The notes beneath the pieces are model-generated. The model did not search any database and was not told the origin of the DNA. It was given only the letters and a program-made list of their open reading frames with translations. This document shows, piece by piece, positions 16,081 to 24,461 of a stretch of 35,769 nucleotides of DNA. The stretch is taken from positions 1 through 35,769 of the forward strand of contig CAJTMX010000038.1 in NCBI GenBank assembly GCA_910577235.1, written 5' to 3'. The position numbers and the translations under genes are program-made. This DNA comes from an uncultured Acetatifactor sp. GTDB taxonomy: Bacteria > Bacillota > Clostridia > Lachnospirales > Lachnospiraceae. Each line of letters begins with the position of its first letter. Positions within the stretch are counted from its first letter, which is position 1.

Positions 16081-16935
16081 TGTTTTAAACAGATAAGGAT
16101 ACGACAGAGCCTGGTCCATGACCGCCTCCCGTATCCTTTTCCATTCCCCGGCGCTGTACCAGGGAGCCTCCCGCTCCGGTTCATAGGCGTCCTGCATTTC
16201 CTCCAGCATATGCCACAGTCTGTTGCGGCTTAAAGGGAAATGCAGACTCCAGCCATAGAGTCTGCCCGCCGCATCCATCTGCTCGTCAAAATCCCGGCTA
16301 AAGGGCTTGGCTTTCACACGCTGCCGGCAGGTCTTCACATCCGTCTCCAGAGGATACTCCTCTCTGGTATCCGCGTACAGGGACAGCCCCATGTCAAAAT
16401 AGGGACACAACCTGTAACTTTTGTCCACTTGCCTATAGAGCAGCGCAATATTGTTGGTATGGCGGTCTTCATTCAGAAAAAACATATCCATCTCCAACAT
16501 ACCGGACAGGTAGGGGCCAAAGCCCTGTATGCCCGTAAGATTTTCCACAAATGCCACGGTATGCCCGATCCTCTGCTCCACCTCCCGGATATGGGTCAGC
16601 TCCTGAGCCAGGCTGAACCCCGTCACGCTGCGATAAAGTTTCTCCAGGGGCAGCAGTTCCTCCCCCTCCCGCAAAAAATTCCGGCTGCGGCATCCCCGGT
16701 ACAGCCCGCCGTTCCACTTTACCGTCACCGGATCATAACACACATAGCCGGTCCACGAAGTCTTTTGCAACAGCCTGGTCACAAGCGTCTCCGCAAGACT
16801 CTCATATCCGAAAGCGTCCGCCTTGTACCACCAGCCGTCCTGATACCATTTCAACTGATTGCCCTTGCTGGTATGCCCCATGGTCTCGATGCTCCGACTC
16901 CCGACCTCAACGATCGGAACCTTTACCTTGTCCAT
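16078..16935 (-). CDS. HipA-like protein kinase, probable toxin-type partner
   Basis: A 285-residue protein with a HipA/phosphatidylinositol-kinase-like fold. Likely active-site marks are Lys38 in WYKAD (ATP lysine), the catalytic loop NEDRHTNN with Asp157 and Asn162, and the metal-binding Asp181 in FDMG. E. coli HipA has the same order (NTDRH, then an Asp). It lacks the separate HipA N-subdomain 1, as do HipT and CtkA kinases. Its start (ATG after GAGGGAGGG) overlaps the end of the upstream HTH gene by 29 bases, so the two are translated together. The target is unknown; phosphorylation of a translation factor is the family's usual theme. Confidence 0.72.
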   Translation of the reverse strand: MDKVKVPIVEVGSRSIETMGHTSKGNQLKWYQDGWWYKADAFGYESLAETLVTRLLQKTSWTGYVCYDPVTVKWNGGLYRGCRSRNFLREGEELLPLEKLYRSVTGFSLAQELTHIREVEQRIGHTVAFVENLTGIQGFGPYLSGMLEMDMFFLNEDRHTNNIALLYRQVDKSYRLCPYFDMGLSLYADTREEYPLETDVKTCRQRVKAKPFSRDFDEQMDAAGRLYGWSLHFPLSRNRLWHMLEEMQDAYEPEREAPWYSAGEWKRIREAVMDQALSYPYLFKT

Positions 16936-17518
16936 GATTCCCTCCCTCTGTCCGCTCAGGCGCGTAATACGAAATCTTCAGCCACTGTCCATCCTCCGCC
17001 ATACGTCCCTGAGTCTTTTCAATGATGGCCATGGGGTCATAGCTGTCCACACCGATGTCCTCCAGTACCAGCCGCAGCCGGTCCCTGGTCCTGGGCATGC
17101 AGCGCTCCTCCAAAAACTCCTCAAAATCTTCCCAGGTGGGTCTGGCTTTCATACCAAATGCCCGGTGAAACGGCACATCCGTCCGGTTCTCCACCACCAC
17201 CCGGCGTTTCTCAAAGCTCACCAGCAGCTGACTGCAGCATTCGTCCCCGTTCATATAATCCATGCGTATCATATAATCATGCACATCCACTCCGGGAAAG
17301 TCCCGGTTCAGCCTCTGCCACTGCCGAAGGCTCCGGTACACCATTCTCTGCCCGTCCTCAGAATCCTTTAGATAATTGTGCAGTGTCTGCCGGGACACCC
17401 CATAGGCCCGGGCCAGATCCGTGACCGTCTCCCCATCCTCATGCCGCCTGCGTATCTCTTGCAATGCCTCATCCGACAGAGCCGGTTTTCTCCCTGCTCC
17501 CCTTTCATTGTGTGCCAT
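16907..17518 (-). CDS. HTH protein paired with a HipA-like kinase (probable antitoxin or regulator)
   Basis: A 203-residue protein. Residues about 8-50 are a Hin/resolvase-type helix-turn-helix (GRKPALSDEALQEIRRRHEDG, then VTDLARAYGVSRQTLHNYL). The rest is an uncharacterised acidic/aromatic domain ending in RPTWEDFEEFLEERCMP and KTQGRMAEDGQWL. I recall similar two-gene pairs in Lachnospiraceae but cannot name the family. The ATG at 17518 has GGGGGAG in front; a GTG at 17524 also exists. It precedes and overlaps the kinase gene, the usual antitoxin-first order. Direct repeats TATAGTG-TATAGTA overlap its own -10, consistent with self-repression. Confidence 0.65.
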   Translation of the reverse strand: MAHNERGAGRKPALSDEALQEIRRRHEDGETVTDLARAYGVSRQTLHNYLKDSEDGQRMVYRSLRQWQRLNRDFPGVDVHDYMIRMDYMNGDECCSQLLVSFEKRRVVVENRTDVPFHRAFGMKARPTWEDFEEFLEERCMPRTRDRLRLVLEDIGVDSYDPMAIIEKTQGRMAEDGQWLKISYYAPERTEGGNHGQGKGSDR

Positions 17519-17541
17519 GACCACTCCCCCTTTTTATTTAT

Positions 17542-17570
17542 AGTGTATAGTATTTACGGCGGAATGTCAA
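17542..17570 (-). promoter_or_regulatory. Promoter of the HTH-kinase pair with direct repeats
   Basis: Minus strand TTGACA (17565-17570), a 17-base spacer and TACACT (17542-17547). On the plus strand the tandem TATAGTG TATAGTA at 17539-17552 covers the -10, a candidate operator for the HTH protein. Confidence 0.6.
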
Positions 17571-17625
17571 TAAATTAATTTCTTTACTATCTGTGTCCAT
17601 TGCCTTCATAGATGGGGCAAGGGAT

Positions 17626-18150
17626 TCATCCCCTGACCTTTTCCCGCCCCGCCTTTTTGCCGTGCTTACGCGCAAGCTTGCGCATTTTGCGTCCCTGGTG
17701 TTTCAGCCCCAGGGCGGACAGCATGGCTCCCGTGATGATACAGAAATCCGATATATTAAAGACAAGCCTGCGAAACGGCTGCCACTTGACATTAAAGCTC
17801 ACATAGTCCATCACATACTGCTGTTTCAATCTGTCATAGGTATTGCTGAAAGCGCCGCCCAGCAGCAGGGACAATCCCGCGCGCAGAAGATTGCTGCCAT
17901 ATACGCTCAAGCTCAGGACAAATACCAGGGCGGAAACGGCTGTGAGCAGAAGTGACAATGTTGTCACTATAGTCCCTTTTCCTTTCCCGATTCCCAGCAT
18001 AACTCCCGGGTTGTGATGACGGCGCAGCAGCAGCCGTCCACCCAGGATCTCCTGTGTCTCTCCCGGAGGCAGCTGTCGTTCCATGCGCTCCTTTATATAT
18101 TTATCTCCCATAAATATAGCCGCAATAAGACTTACAAAAAAATTGATCAT
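17626..18150 (-). CDS. Signal peptidase II family protein (LspA-like)
   Basis: A 174-residue four-helix membrane protein related to lipoprotein signal peptidase, which cuts lipidated prolipoproteins. The two catalytic aspartates appear in NTYDR and FNISD. The surrounding motifs differ from classical LspA: HNPGVMLG for NxGxAFG, and GGAFSNTYDR for GGAxGNxxDR. It may be a paralogue with its own substrates rather than the housekeeping enzyme. The ATG at 18150 (after AGGGGA) starts just before the first membrane helix; the longer frame to 18231 adds an implausible polar extension. The tail is very basic (KKAGREKVRG). Confidence 0.75.
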   Translation of the reverse strand: MINFFVSLIAAIFMGDKYIKERMERQLPPGETQEILGGRLLLRRHHNPGVMLGIGKGKGTIVTTLSLLLTAVSALVFVLSLSVYGSNLLRAGLSLLLGGAFSNTYDRLKQQYVMDYVSFNVKWQPFRRLVFNISDFCIITGAMLSALGLKHQGRKMRKLARKHGKKAGREKVRG

Positions 18151-18225
18151 ATCCGTTCCCCTAACATCTCTGTAGTTGTAGGCAAATGCAAAACTCTCTG
18201 CTCTAGTGACGGAGCTGGTCAAAAT

Positions 18226-18274
18226 AGACAAAACGGGCCCGTTGCAGCGGCAAGTCGCCCTTATTTTGTCTGTT
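18226..18274. ncRNA. Strong hairpin joined to the dispersed repeat (candidate structured RNA)
   Basis: Nested pairings on the plus strand: AGACAAAA (18226-18233) with TTTTGTCT (18264-18271), GGGC (18235-18238) with GCCC (18257-18260), and CCGT with GCGG around a TGCA loop (18239-18250). The 3' arm runs into repeat copy B. It could be an RNA element, a MITE end or a terminator; no known RNA family is recognised. Confidence 0.4.
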
Positions 18275-18314
18275 TCGCCCAGCCTCTGTATCTTGAAACG
18301 GGATTTTGCAATTA
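18265..18314 (+). repeat. Dispersed 50-bp repeat, copy B
   Basis: 43 of 50 positions match 14558-14607. It lies in the 394-bp gap between lspA (minus) and helD (plus). The 10-mer AGCCTCTGTA inside it recurs at 18346-18355 and is again followed a few bases later by GAAA. CAATTAC-N5-GTAATTG at its end (18309-18327) forms a further small hairpin. Confidence 0.75.
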
Positions 18315-18396
18315 CCTACTGTAATTGGCTTGGTCATTGCGAGATAGCCTCTGTAACTGAAATATACAGATCCGATAGTGCATAGTCGTTTATACG

Positions 18397-18430
18397 TAAA
18401 ATAGCTATCGCTTATGCGACAGCTATTTTA
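18397..18430. terminator. Nearly perfect 34-base hairpin upstream of helD
   Basis: TAAAATAGCT and TCGC pair with GCGA and AGCTATTTTA around a TTAT loop, with one A/C mismatch. The A/T-rich base of the stem gives T residues within the 3' arm. It may end transcripts from the repeat region or act in the helD leader; the role is unclear. Confidence 0.4.
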
Positions 18431-18544
18431 GATATAACTCTAGTAAGCATCATAGCATACTCATAAATAAAAGTCTAGCATTTTTTATATTATTATGTAT
18501 AATTTATAAGTACCCCATAAAGGCAAACGGATCGGAGGAAAACA

Positions 18545-20620
18545 ATGGCTAATCAGGAACAGGAAATGCGGATGGAGCAGCTGCACTTTCAGGAATGTCT
18601 GGAGATCATCGGGCAGAATGTGGAAAAGTATGAGCAGGAATATGAGCAGCGGCATACTCAGGTACAGGAGCTGTACAAAGCGATAAACAGCGGCGATGTG
18701 GAGCTGTATAACCAGTTGATGACCGCCAGCAGCCTGGAGGAACACGCCGCAGCCTCCCTGCGCAAAAACAGGGCCGCGCAGGACAAACCCTATTTCGGTC
18801 GCATTGATTACACGGAGACTGCCTCAGAGCTTGAGCAGCGGGTCTATATCGGCAAAAACGGCGTGTTCCGGAACAAGACGGACGTGTTGATCGCCGACTG
18901 GCGCGCTCCCATCTCCAGCGTATACTATGAGAACGAACTGGGTGCCGGAGAGTACGGTCTGCCGGACGAAAAGCCCATCCTGATAGATTTGTGCCTGAAA
19001 CGCACATACAGTGTGGAAAAAGGACGGCTTATGGGATATTATGACAGTGACGTCGCATCCAACGACGAGCTGTTGGTGCAGTATCTGTCAAAAAACAAGG
19101 ACGCCGTGCTGGGAGAGATCATAGCCACGATCCAGAAAGAACAGAACACCATAATCCGCAAATCTCCCTTTGCCAACCTGATCGTCCAGGGAGTGGCGGG
19201 CAGCGGTAAGACCACGGTGGCCATGCACCGCATCTCCTATCTGCTCTACAACTACAAGCACCGCTTTGAGTCCAACGAATACTGCATCATCGGCAGCAAC
19301 GATCTGCTGCTGAACTATATTACCAGCGGGCTGCCGGAGCTGGATGTACCCAACATCAAGCATATGCGCATGGATCAGATCTTTGCCCGCCTGTGCGAAA
19401 AGGATTGGGTCAAAAAGAATAAATGCCCGGAGCCGGACGAAAGCGCGCCCTGGCGCTGCACCCTCTCTTTTATGCAGGATTTGGAGCTGTATCTGCTGCA
19501 TCTGCGGGAAAATCTTATAGACCTGTCCCCTCTCAGGGACAGCCAGATCGGCGTCATACTGTCCGAGAGCAACAACATGGCGCTCTATCGGGAAAATCCC
19601 TCCTTCAGCATCTGTACTCTGCTGAGCACTCTGGACGACAGAGCAAAAACCCGGATCAAATTCCTGCTGAGCGGCGAGGACAAGGACCGGTTGCAGGCAA
19701 AGTTAAGGGAGTACGCCGGACACTATAAATCCTCCCGCCCCACCGCAAGCATTTACGAGCTGTATCTGGATTATCTGAACCTGTGGTGCCAGGAGCGCGA
19801 GACTGCGCCCGGGTCATTTAAGGAGCCTGGTCGCAGCGCTGAGATCTGGCAGTCCCACTTGGACCGTCTCCGGCGCAGGGAGTACGATGTGTACGATATC
19901 GCGGCCCTGGCCCTGATACACTACCGGGTATACCAGAAAGCGCCCAACGAGGAGTTCGGCCTGCTGTTTCTGGATGAGGCCCAGGACTTTGGCATAGGAA
20001 TCTACTATGTGTTGCGCACGCTGCTGCCGGCCACCTATTTTACCATCATGGGGGATGTGTCCCAGAATATCCACTATGATACGGGACTGAACGATTGGTA
20101 TGAGCTGCAAAAGCTGTTTCTGAAAAATGAGCGGGACGAGTTCCTGCTGCTGCAAAAGAGCTACCGTAACACCATCGAGATCTCCCGGTATGCCGGCCGG
20201 ATTCTGGAAAAGGCCTCCTTTGGACGTTATCGGATCGAGCCGGTGATACGCCACGGTATACCGGTGGAGGAGTCAAGATTCTGGAGTGATATGGAGATGG
20301 CGGAGCACACGGCCGCACTGATCGGGAATATTCAGGCAAAAGGATATCACACCACCGCCATAATCTGCCGGAACCAGACGGAGGCAGACCATGCCAGAGA
20401 GCTGCTTGCCCCTCTGACCCCTCTGACCGACGGAGCCGCATCCAATTTTTCCACCGGCACCATGATCTTGCCCATACGCCTGGTTAAAGGTCTGGAGTTT
20501 GACGCGGTGATCCTGTGGAATCTGGACATGGAACATGGCCCTGACGATCCCAGGCTGGCAAAGCTGCTGTATGTGGCTGCCACCCGGGCGCTGCATGAAC
20601 TGCATGTGCTGAATTGCTGA
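18545..20620 (+). CDS. helD: HelD-like superfamily 1 ATPase (RNA polymerase recycling factor)
   Basis: A 691-residue UvrD/Rep-like protein of the HelD type. The N-terminal arm (about 1-75) is highly charged and predicted coiled coil, the part that reaches into the RNA polymerase secondary channel in Bacillus HelD. Walker A is GVAGSGKTT (216-224), Walker B with DEAQD lies near 478-484, and C-terminal motifs include QKSYRNTIEIS, LVKGLEFDAVI and YVAATRALHEL. HelD proteins use ATP to release stalled polymerase from nucleic acid. CGGAGGAAAACA precedes the ATG. It is a single gene ending at a bidirectional terminator. Confidence 0.88.
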   Translation: MANQEQEMRMEQLHFQECLEIIGQNVEKYEQEYEQRHTQVQELYKAINSGDVELYNQLMTASSLEEHAAASLRKNRAAQDKPYFGRIDYTETASELEQRVYIGKNGVFRNKTDVLIADWRAPISSVYYENELGAGEYGLPDEKPILIDLCLKRTYSVEKGRLMGYYDSDVASNDELLVQYLSKNKDAVLGEIIATIQKEQNTIIRKSPFANLIVQGVAGSGKTTVAMHRISYLLYNYKHRFESNEYCIIGSNDLLLNYITSGLPELDVPNIKHMRMDQIFARLCEKDWVKKNKCPEPDESAPWRCTLSFMQDLELYLLHLRENLIDLSPLRDSQIGVILSESNNMALYRENPSFSICTLLSTLDDRAKTRIKFLLSGEDKDRLQAKLREYAGHYKSSRPTASIYELYLDYLNLWCQERETAPGSFKEPGRSAEIWQSHLDRLRRREYDVYDIAALALIHYRVYQKAPNEEFGLLFLDEAQDFGIGIYYVLRTLLPATYFTIMGDVSQNIHYDTGLNDWYELQKLFLKNERDEFLLLQKSYRNTIEISRYAGRILEKASFGRYRIEPVIRHGIPVEESRFWSDMEMAEHTAALIGNIQAKGYHTTAIICRNQTEADHARELLAPLTPLTDGAASNFSTGTMILPIRLVKGLEFDAVILWNLDMEHGPDDPRLAKLLYVAATRALHELHVLNC

Positions 20621-20688
20621 CCTGCGGGACTAAGGCACCCTGCATCCTGTAAATTGTGCCCGCAGATATAACGCATAGCCCATTGCCC

Positions 20689-20736
20689 AAAAAAAGAGAG
20701 GGATGTCCCCCCACCGGGCATTCCTCTCTCTTTTTA
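20689..20736. terminator. Bidirectional terminator between helD and the LacI gene
   Basis: AAAAAGAGAG followed by GGATG pairs with CATTCCTCTCTCTTTTT across a GC-rich loop. It has T runs on both strands and overlaps the last codon of the convergent LacI gene. Confidence 0.85.
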
Positions 20737-21729
20737 TCGTATAATATCCTGATATTTCAGCCGCACCAGCGTGTAATCCAACACCAGCTCCCGTCCGCTG
20801 CCGCCGTTCATCAATGTCTCCAACTCCTCCACAGCCTCTCTGGATATTCTGGAAAAATCCTGACGCACCGTATTCATCTGCTGTCCCACATAGCCCATCA
20901 GCGTCAGCCCGTCAAAGCCGCACACCGGACGAAATATATCCATGTCCGTCAGCGCCCGCATTGCGCCTATGGCCATCAAATCCGACGCGCAGACTATCAT
21001 ATCCTGATCTTCGGCATATTTAAGTGTCAGCTCCCTGGCCGTTTTCTCCGAGAATTCTCCGTTTCGGACAATCATTTTCAACCTGTAGTCCCCGGCAAAT
21101 CTCTCCATGCCGCGAATTCTCTCTTCCGTGACATAGCCGTTGCTCTTTCCTGCGATATACAATACCTTTTTGTATGGAACGGTGTCCATGAGCATGGTTT
21201 TTTCGGCCACCGCATACTGCGCTCCCGCCTGATCGATCCACACGCAGGACGTGCTGTCGTTTACCAGCGGCGCATCCACCAGCACGATCTGAAAGATCTG
21301 TCTTCTGACCAGCTCCTGTAATACCTGTTCCTCCTTGGATATTCCATAGACAATGATACCGTTGATGCTCTGAGACCGGAAATATCCGATGACTTCCTCA
21401 ACGCTCATTCCCTCCAACATGGAGAAAAATACCGTTACCACATCCAGGGCATGCTCTCTGGCACAGGCCAGCGCCCCCGCCAGATATTGCATACTGATCT
21501 CATCAATGGCCTGGGTGCTGGTATTCAGATGAATCAGCAAAGCGATCCTTCCCGCCTGCTTGGAAGAGAGCGCGGCCGCCACCGCGTTGGGCACAAAGCC
21601 CAGTTCGTCGATGGCAGCATTCACTTTCCGCCGGGTTTCCTCGCTGATATTGGGATAATGGTTCAATACTTTTGACACTGTAGAGATAGCCACCCCTGCT
21701 CTTGCAGCCACTTCCTTGATAGATGCCAC
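20734..21729 (-). CDS. LacI family transcriptional regulator
   Basis: A 331-residue LacI/GalR regulator: N-terminal HTH with hinge (ASIKEVAARAGVAISTVSKVLNH, then VPNAVAAALSS) and a sugar-binding-like effector domain (about 60-325). The start is a GTG at 21729 with AAAGGAGGGG in front. It follows the acyltransferase gene by 14 bases and is probably cotranscribed with it. No sugar genes are adjacent, so its targets are elsewhere or may be its own operon. Confidence 0.9.
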   Translation of the reverse strand: MASIKEVAARAGVAISTVSKVLNHYPNISEETRRKVNAAIDELGFVPNAVAAALSSKQAGRIALLIHLNTSTQAIDEISMQYLAGALACAREHALDVVTVFFSMLEGMSVEEVIGYFRSQSINGIIVYGISKEEQVLQELVRRQIFQIVLVDAPLVNDSTSCVWIDQAGAQYAVAEKTMLMDTVPYKKVLYIAGKSNGYVTEERIRGMERFAGDYRLKMIVRNGEFSEKTARELTLKYAEDQDMIVCASDLMAIGAMRALTDMDIFRPVCGFDGLTLMGYVGQQMNTVRQDFSRISREAVEELETLMNGGSGRELVLDYTLVRLKYQDIIR

Positions 21730-21743
21730 GTGAGCCCCTCCTT

Positions 21744-22832
21744 TTACTTCTTTTCCTCTTTTTTACACATCGCGTAAAGTCTGCCAGGCAGCTTTTCCAA
21801 AAGCCTCAGCGGCACCGCCACCGCCGCAGACACCAGAAGTACCACCAGGTAAATGCCAAAATCCAGCCGTACATAGGGTTTCACCACATAATACAGGAAT
21901 CCGAACACAAAGCCGTGTACCAGCCAGATATATGTGGACTGCCGCCCCCACCATGCCAGAAAAACACAGAGCGGTTTTGCATAAGAGAGCAGTGTTAAAA
22001 TACCATATATCAGAAGGGGAGTCAGCAGAAAATCGATTCTCGCATACGCCGCGTCCGTCGCCAGCCGCACCCGCAGCGTAGCGGAAAAAATAAGCAGCGC
22101 CACCGACACACACACCGGTGCCCAGACGCCCAGCCTCCGCAGCTGCCTGTCCGCCCGCTGAAACAAAGCGTACCGGGCTGTCAGATATCCCACCACGGAT
22201 ATCAGTAAAAAAGATACCCGCAAACTCTTTAAGAGACCCAGCATCAGTACCCACAGCTCGGGCCACAGCAGTCGCCCCACCAGCATCCCTCCGGCTCCTG
22301 CCAACATAATTACAGCAAAAAAAGTCCATTTTATTCTGCGCTGCCCCGGCTGCTCAAACCGGGTCAGCAACAGATCCAGCAGAGGGAGTACCAACAGTAT
22401 CTTGGCATACTGTTCCACATACCACCAGGCCCCGTTATATGTAGGGTTCAACGCTGTCAGATTCCCCAACAGCTGTTCCGGCATAAAGGTCTGCCGCAGT
22501 AATCCAAAAAATATCCACATATAAATGGCCAGAACCAGCCACATTTTCCCGTACAATCGCAAGATCCGCAGCAACATGCCCCGATACTCTGTCAGCAGCC
22601 GTCCCCAAAAGCGTTCTTCCTGCCGGCTTTTCAGAACATAATATATGCCGTATCCGCTGACAAAGGCGAATATACCCACACAGAGCTTGCAAAACCATGC
22701 CATCCGCCGGGCGGTATCCGCCTGCACAAACGGCAGCAAAGAGTCATATTCCACCGCAAAGGAGAACAGGTGATGGTACACCATCATCAGTATGGCCACC
22801 CCCTGCAACACTGCGGACTGTTTTTTTGTCAT
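21744..22832 (-). CDS. Acyltransferase 3 family membrane protein
   Basis: A 362-residue protein with about 10 membrane helices and the Acyl_transf_3 look: an N-terminal VYHHLFSF segment with the family histidines, Arg/Trp-rich cytoplasmic loops, and a late WLVHGFVFGF helix. Members O-acetylate cell-surface polysaccharides, peptidoglycan or lipids from acetyl-CoA; the substrate here is unknown. The ATG at 22832 is preferred (AGGTGGAG six bases upstream) over a GTG at 22844. It is first in an operon with a LacI regulator. Confidence 0.82.
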   Translation of the reverse strand: MTKKQSAVLQGVAILMMVYHHLFSFAVEYDSLLPFVQADTARRMAWFCKLCVGIFAFVSGYGIYYVLKSRQEERFWGRLLTEYRGMLLRILRLYGKMWLVLAIYMWIFFGLLRQTFMPEQLLGNLTALNPTYNGAWWYVEQYAKILLVLPLLDLLLTRFEQPGQRRIKWTFFAVIMLAGAGGMLVGRLLWPELWVLMLGLLKSLRVSFLLISVVGYLTARYALFQRADRQLRRLGVWAPVCVSVALLIFSATLRVRLATDAAYARIDFLLTPLLIYGILTLLSYAKPLCVFLAWWGRQSTYIWLVHGFVFGFLYYVVKPYVRLDFGIYLVVLLVSAAVAVPLRLLEKLPGRLYAMCKKEEKK

Positions 22833-22880
22833 TCCATTCTCCACCTGAACCGGCCTCCAGACTTACCCCCAATTTTTATT

Positions 22881-22909
22881 AGTATAGCACATATATACCG
22901 GCATTGAAA
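22881..22909 (-). promoter_or_regulatory. Extended -10 promoter of the acyltransferase-LacI operon
   Basis: Minus strand TTTCAA (22904-22909), 17 bases, then TATACT (22881-22886) preceded by TGC, an extended -10. Confidence 0.5.
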
Positions 22910-22928
22910 CCATTTTTTGGACCACGGC

Positions 22929-22963
22929 AAAAACCGGCCGTGTGAATCGCTTCACACAGCCGG
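22929..22963 (-). terminator. Terminator of the chemotaxis operon
   Basis: On the minus strand CCGGC-T-GTGTGAA pairs with TTCACAC-G-GCCGG around a GCGA loop, with one mismatch, followed by five T residues. It begins 21 bases after the MCP stop. Confidence 0.88.
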
Positions 22964-22984
22964 GTCTTATGCGCATATCTGTTA

Positions 22985-24457
22985 TTAATATTTTCCGAAT
23001 CCGTCACCGCCCAGGGAAATGATCTGCTCATTTGCGCTGGGAGACGCTGTAAAGGAGCCGATGCTGGGATTGGGAGCGGAGGCAACAGCCGTATTGCTGA
23101 GACGGTAAATGGAGAGTTTCTCACGCATTCTGTCTGCCTGATTGGAAAGCTCCTCACTTGCGGACGCACACTGCTCGCTGGTTGCGGAGTTGGTCTGCAC
23201 CACCTGGGAAACCTGGGTGATAGCCTGTTTGATCTGCGCGCCGCTGGTTGCCTGGTAGTTACATGCCTGCGCGATGCTGTTGATCAGCACCTCACTCTGA
23301 TTTACAACGTTTGTGATCATATCCAGAGCCTTGGCTGTCTCGTCAGCCATCTGGGAGCCCTGGCTTACCTTATGGATGGAGTCCTCGATCAGCCCTGCGG
23401 TCTCGGAAGCCGCTGCCGCGCTCTTCGCAGCCAGACTTCTGACTTCTTCCGCCACTACCGCAAAGCCCTTACCGGCCTCACCGGCTCTGGCGGCCTCAAC
23501 GGCGGCGTTCAGAGCAAGGATATTGGTCTGGAACGCAATATCGTCGATAACCTTGATGATCTTGGAAATGCTCTCGGAGGACTTGTTGATATCCTGCATA
23601 GCAGTCATCATATCCTGCATACGTACATTGCCCTGTTTTACATCCTTGATAGCGTTCTCTACAAGCTCTGCAGCCTGGTTAGCCTGCTCTGCGTTCTGAG
23701 CGGTAGCCTCAACGATCTCGTCCATAGAAGCGGTGATCTGCTGGATGGCGCTTGCCTGCTCTGTGGAACCCTGGGCCAGAGACTGGCTGGCGCTTGCCAT
23801 CTGAGAAGAACCAATGCTCACCTGGTATGCGGCATCGCTGATACTGCTCAGAACATGGTTGTTATCCTCAACCAGCTTTTTCAGAGACTGACCCATCAGA
23901 TCCTCAGCACACTTAGGATTTACAGCTACTGTCAAATTGCCTTTGGATACTTCCTCAGCTATTCCCGCCTGATACTTAATATTATCGATAACCGTCCGGT
24001 ATTTGTCGATCAGCTCGCCGAACTCATCGTTATTGTACTTCACCATTTCAACGTCCACACGTCCCATGGCAATATCACTGGCGGCACGGGATAACTGCGC
24101 CACAGATTTGTTTATTGTCTTTATCAGTGAATACGCAATAATCAAGGTGATCAAAACGGAAACTACGATCAGTGCAAAACTGATTATATTTGATATATTT
24201 GCCGTTCTTACTATAAGCGCGTTATCGTCCACCATGGATGCCTGAAGGGTATCTGTAACGATCTTCGCCTTGGACTCATCCGCTCCGATCTCTTCCATCG
24301 TCTTGGTTATTGTAGTGAACTGGCCCACCTGCATATCACTTATTGTATTCTTAATCCTTCCCACGGAAGTCATGCCTACGATCACATTAACGATCGTAAG
24401 AAATATCGGAATCGCAAAGCCAATAATCAATTTCGTCTTCATCTTCAAATTTTTCAT
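22985..24457 (-). CDS. Methyl-accepting chemotaxis protein
   Basis: A 490-residue receptor: membrane helix 1 (about 8-30), a very short outer segment of about 57 residues, membrane helix 2 (about 88-112), a HAMP-like region (113-165), then the long coiled-coil signalling domain. The highly conserved tip reads IDDIAFQTNILALNAAVEAARAGEAGKG. The small outer part leaves little room for a classical ligand domain, so it may sense through the membrane or a partner. The C-terminal tail is Ser/Pro/Gly-rich and lacks a CheR-tethering pentapeptide. It is last in the operon, 4 bases after cheW. Confidence 0.93.
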   Translation of the reverse strand: MKNLKMKTKLIIGFAIPIFLTIVNVIVGMTSVGRIKNTISDMQVGQFTTITKTMEEIGADESKAKIVTDTLQASMVDDNALIVRTANISNIISFALIVVSVLITLIIAYSLIKTINKSVAQLSRAASDIAMGRVDVEMVKYNNDEFGELIDKYRTVIDNIKYQAGIAEEVSKGNLTVAVNPKCAEDLMGQSLKKLVEDNNHVLSSISDAAYQVSIGSSQMASASQSLAQGSTEQASAIQQITASMDEIVEATAQNAEQANQAAELVENAIKDVKQGNVRMQDMMTAMQDINKSSESISKIIKVIDDIAFQTNILALNAAVEAARAGEAGKGFAVVAEEVRSLAAKSAAAASETAGLIEDSIHKVSQGSQMADETAKALDMITNVVNQSEVLINSIAQACNYQATSGAQIKQAITQVSQVVQTNSATSEQCASASEELSNQADRMREKLSIYRLSNTAVASAPNPSIGSFTASPSANEQIISLGGDGFGKY

Positions 24458-24461
24458 ATCA

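Noticed and set aside
15960..16184. Minus-strand frame with repeated protein motif (PAFTAVP)
   Set aside because: The repetition is only the antisense reading of the 30-bp tandem duplication at the aroA end.
14558..18330. Two similar repeats read as the start of a CRISPR array
   Set aside because: Only two imperfect copies 3.7 kb apart, with no regular spacers and no cas genes.
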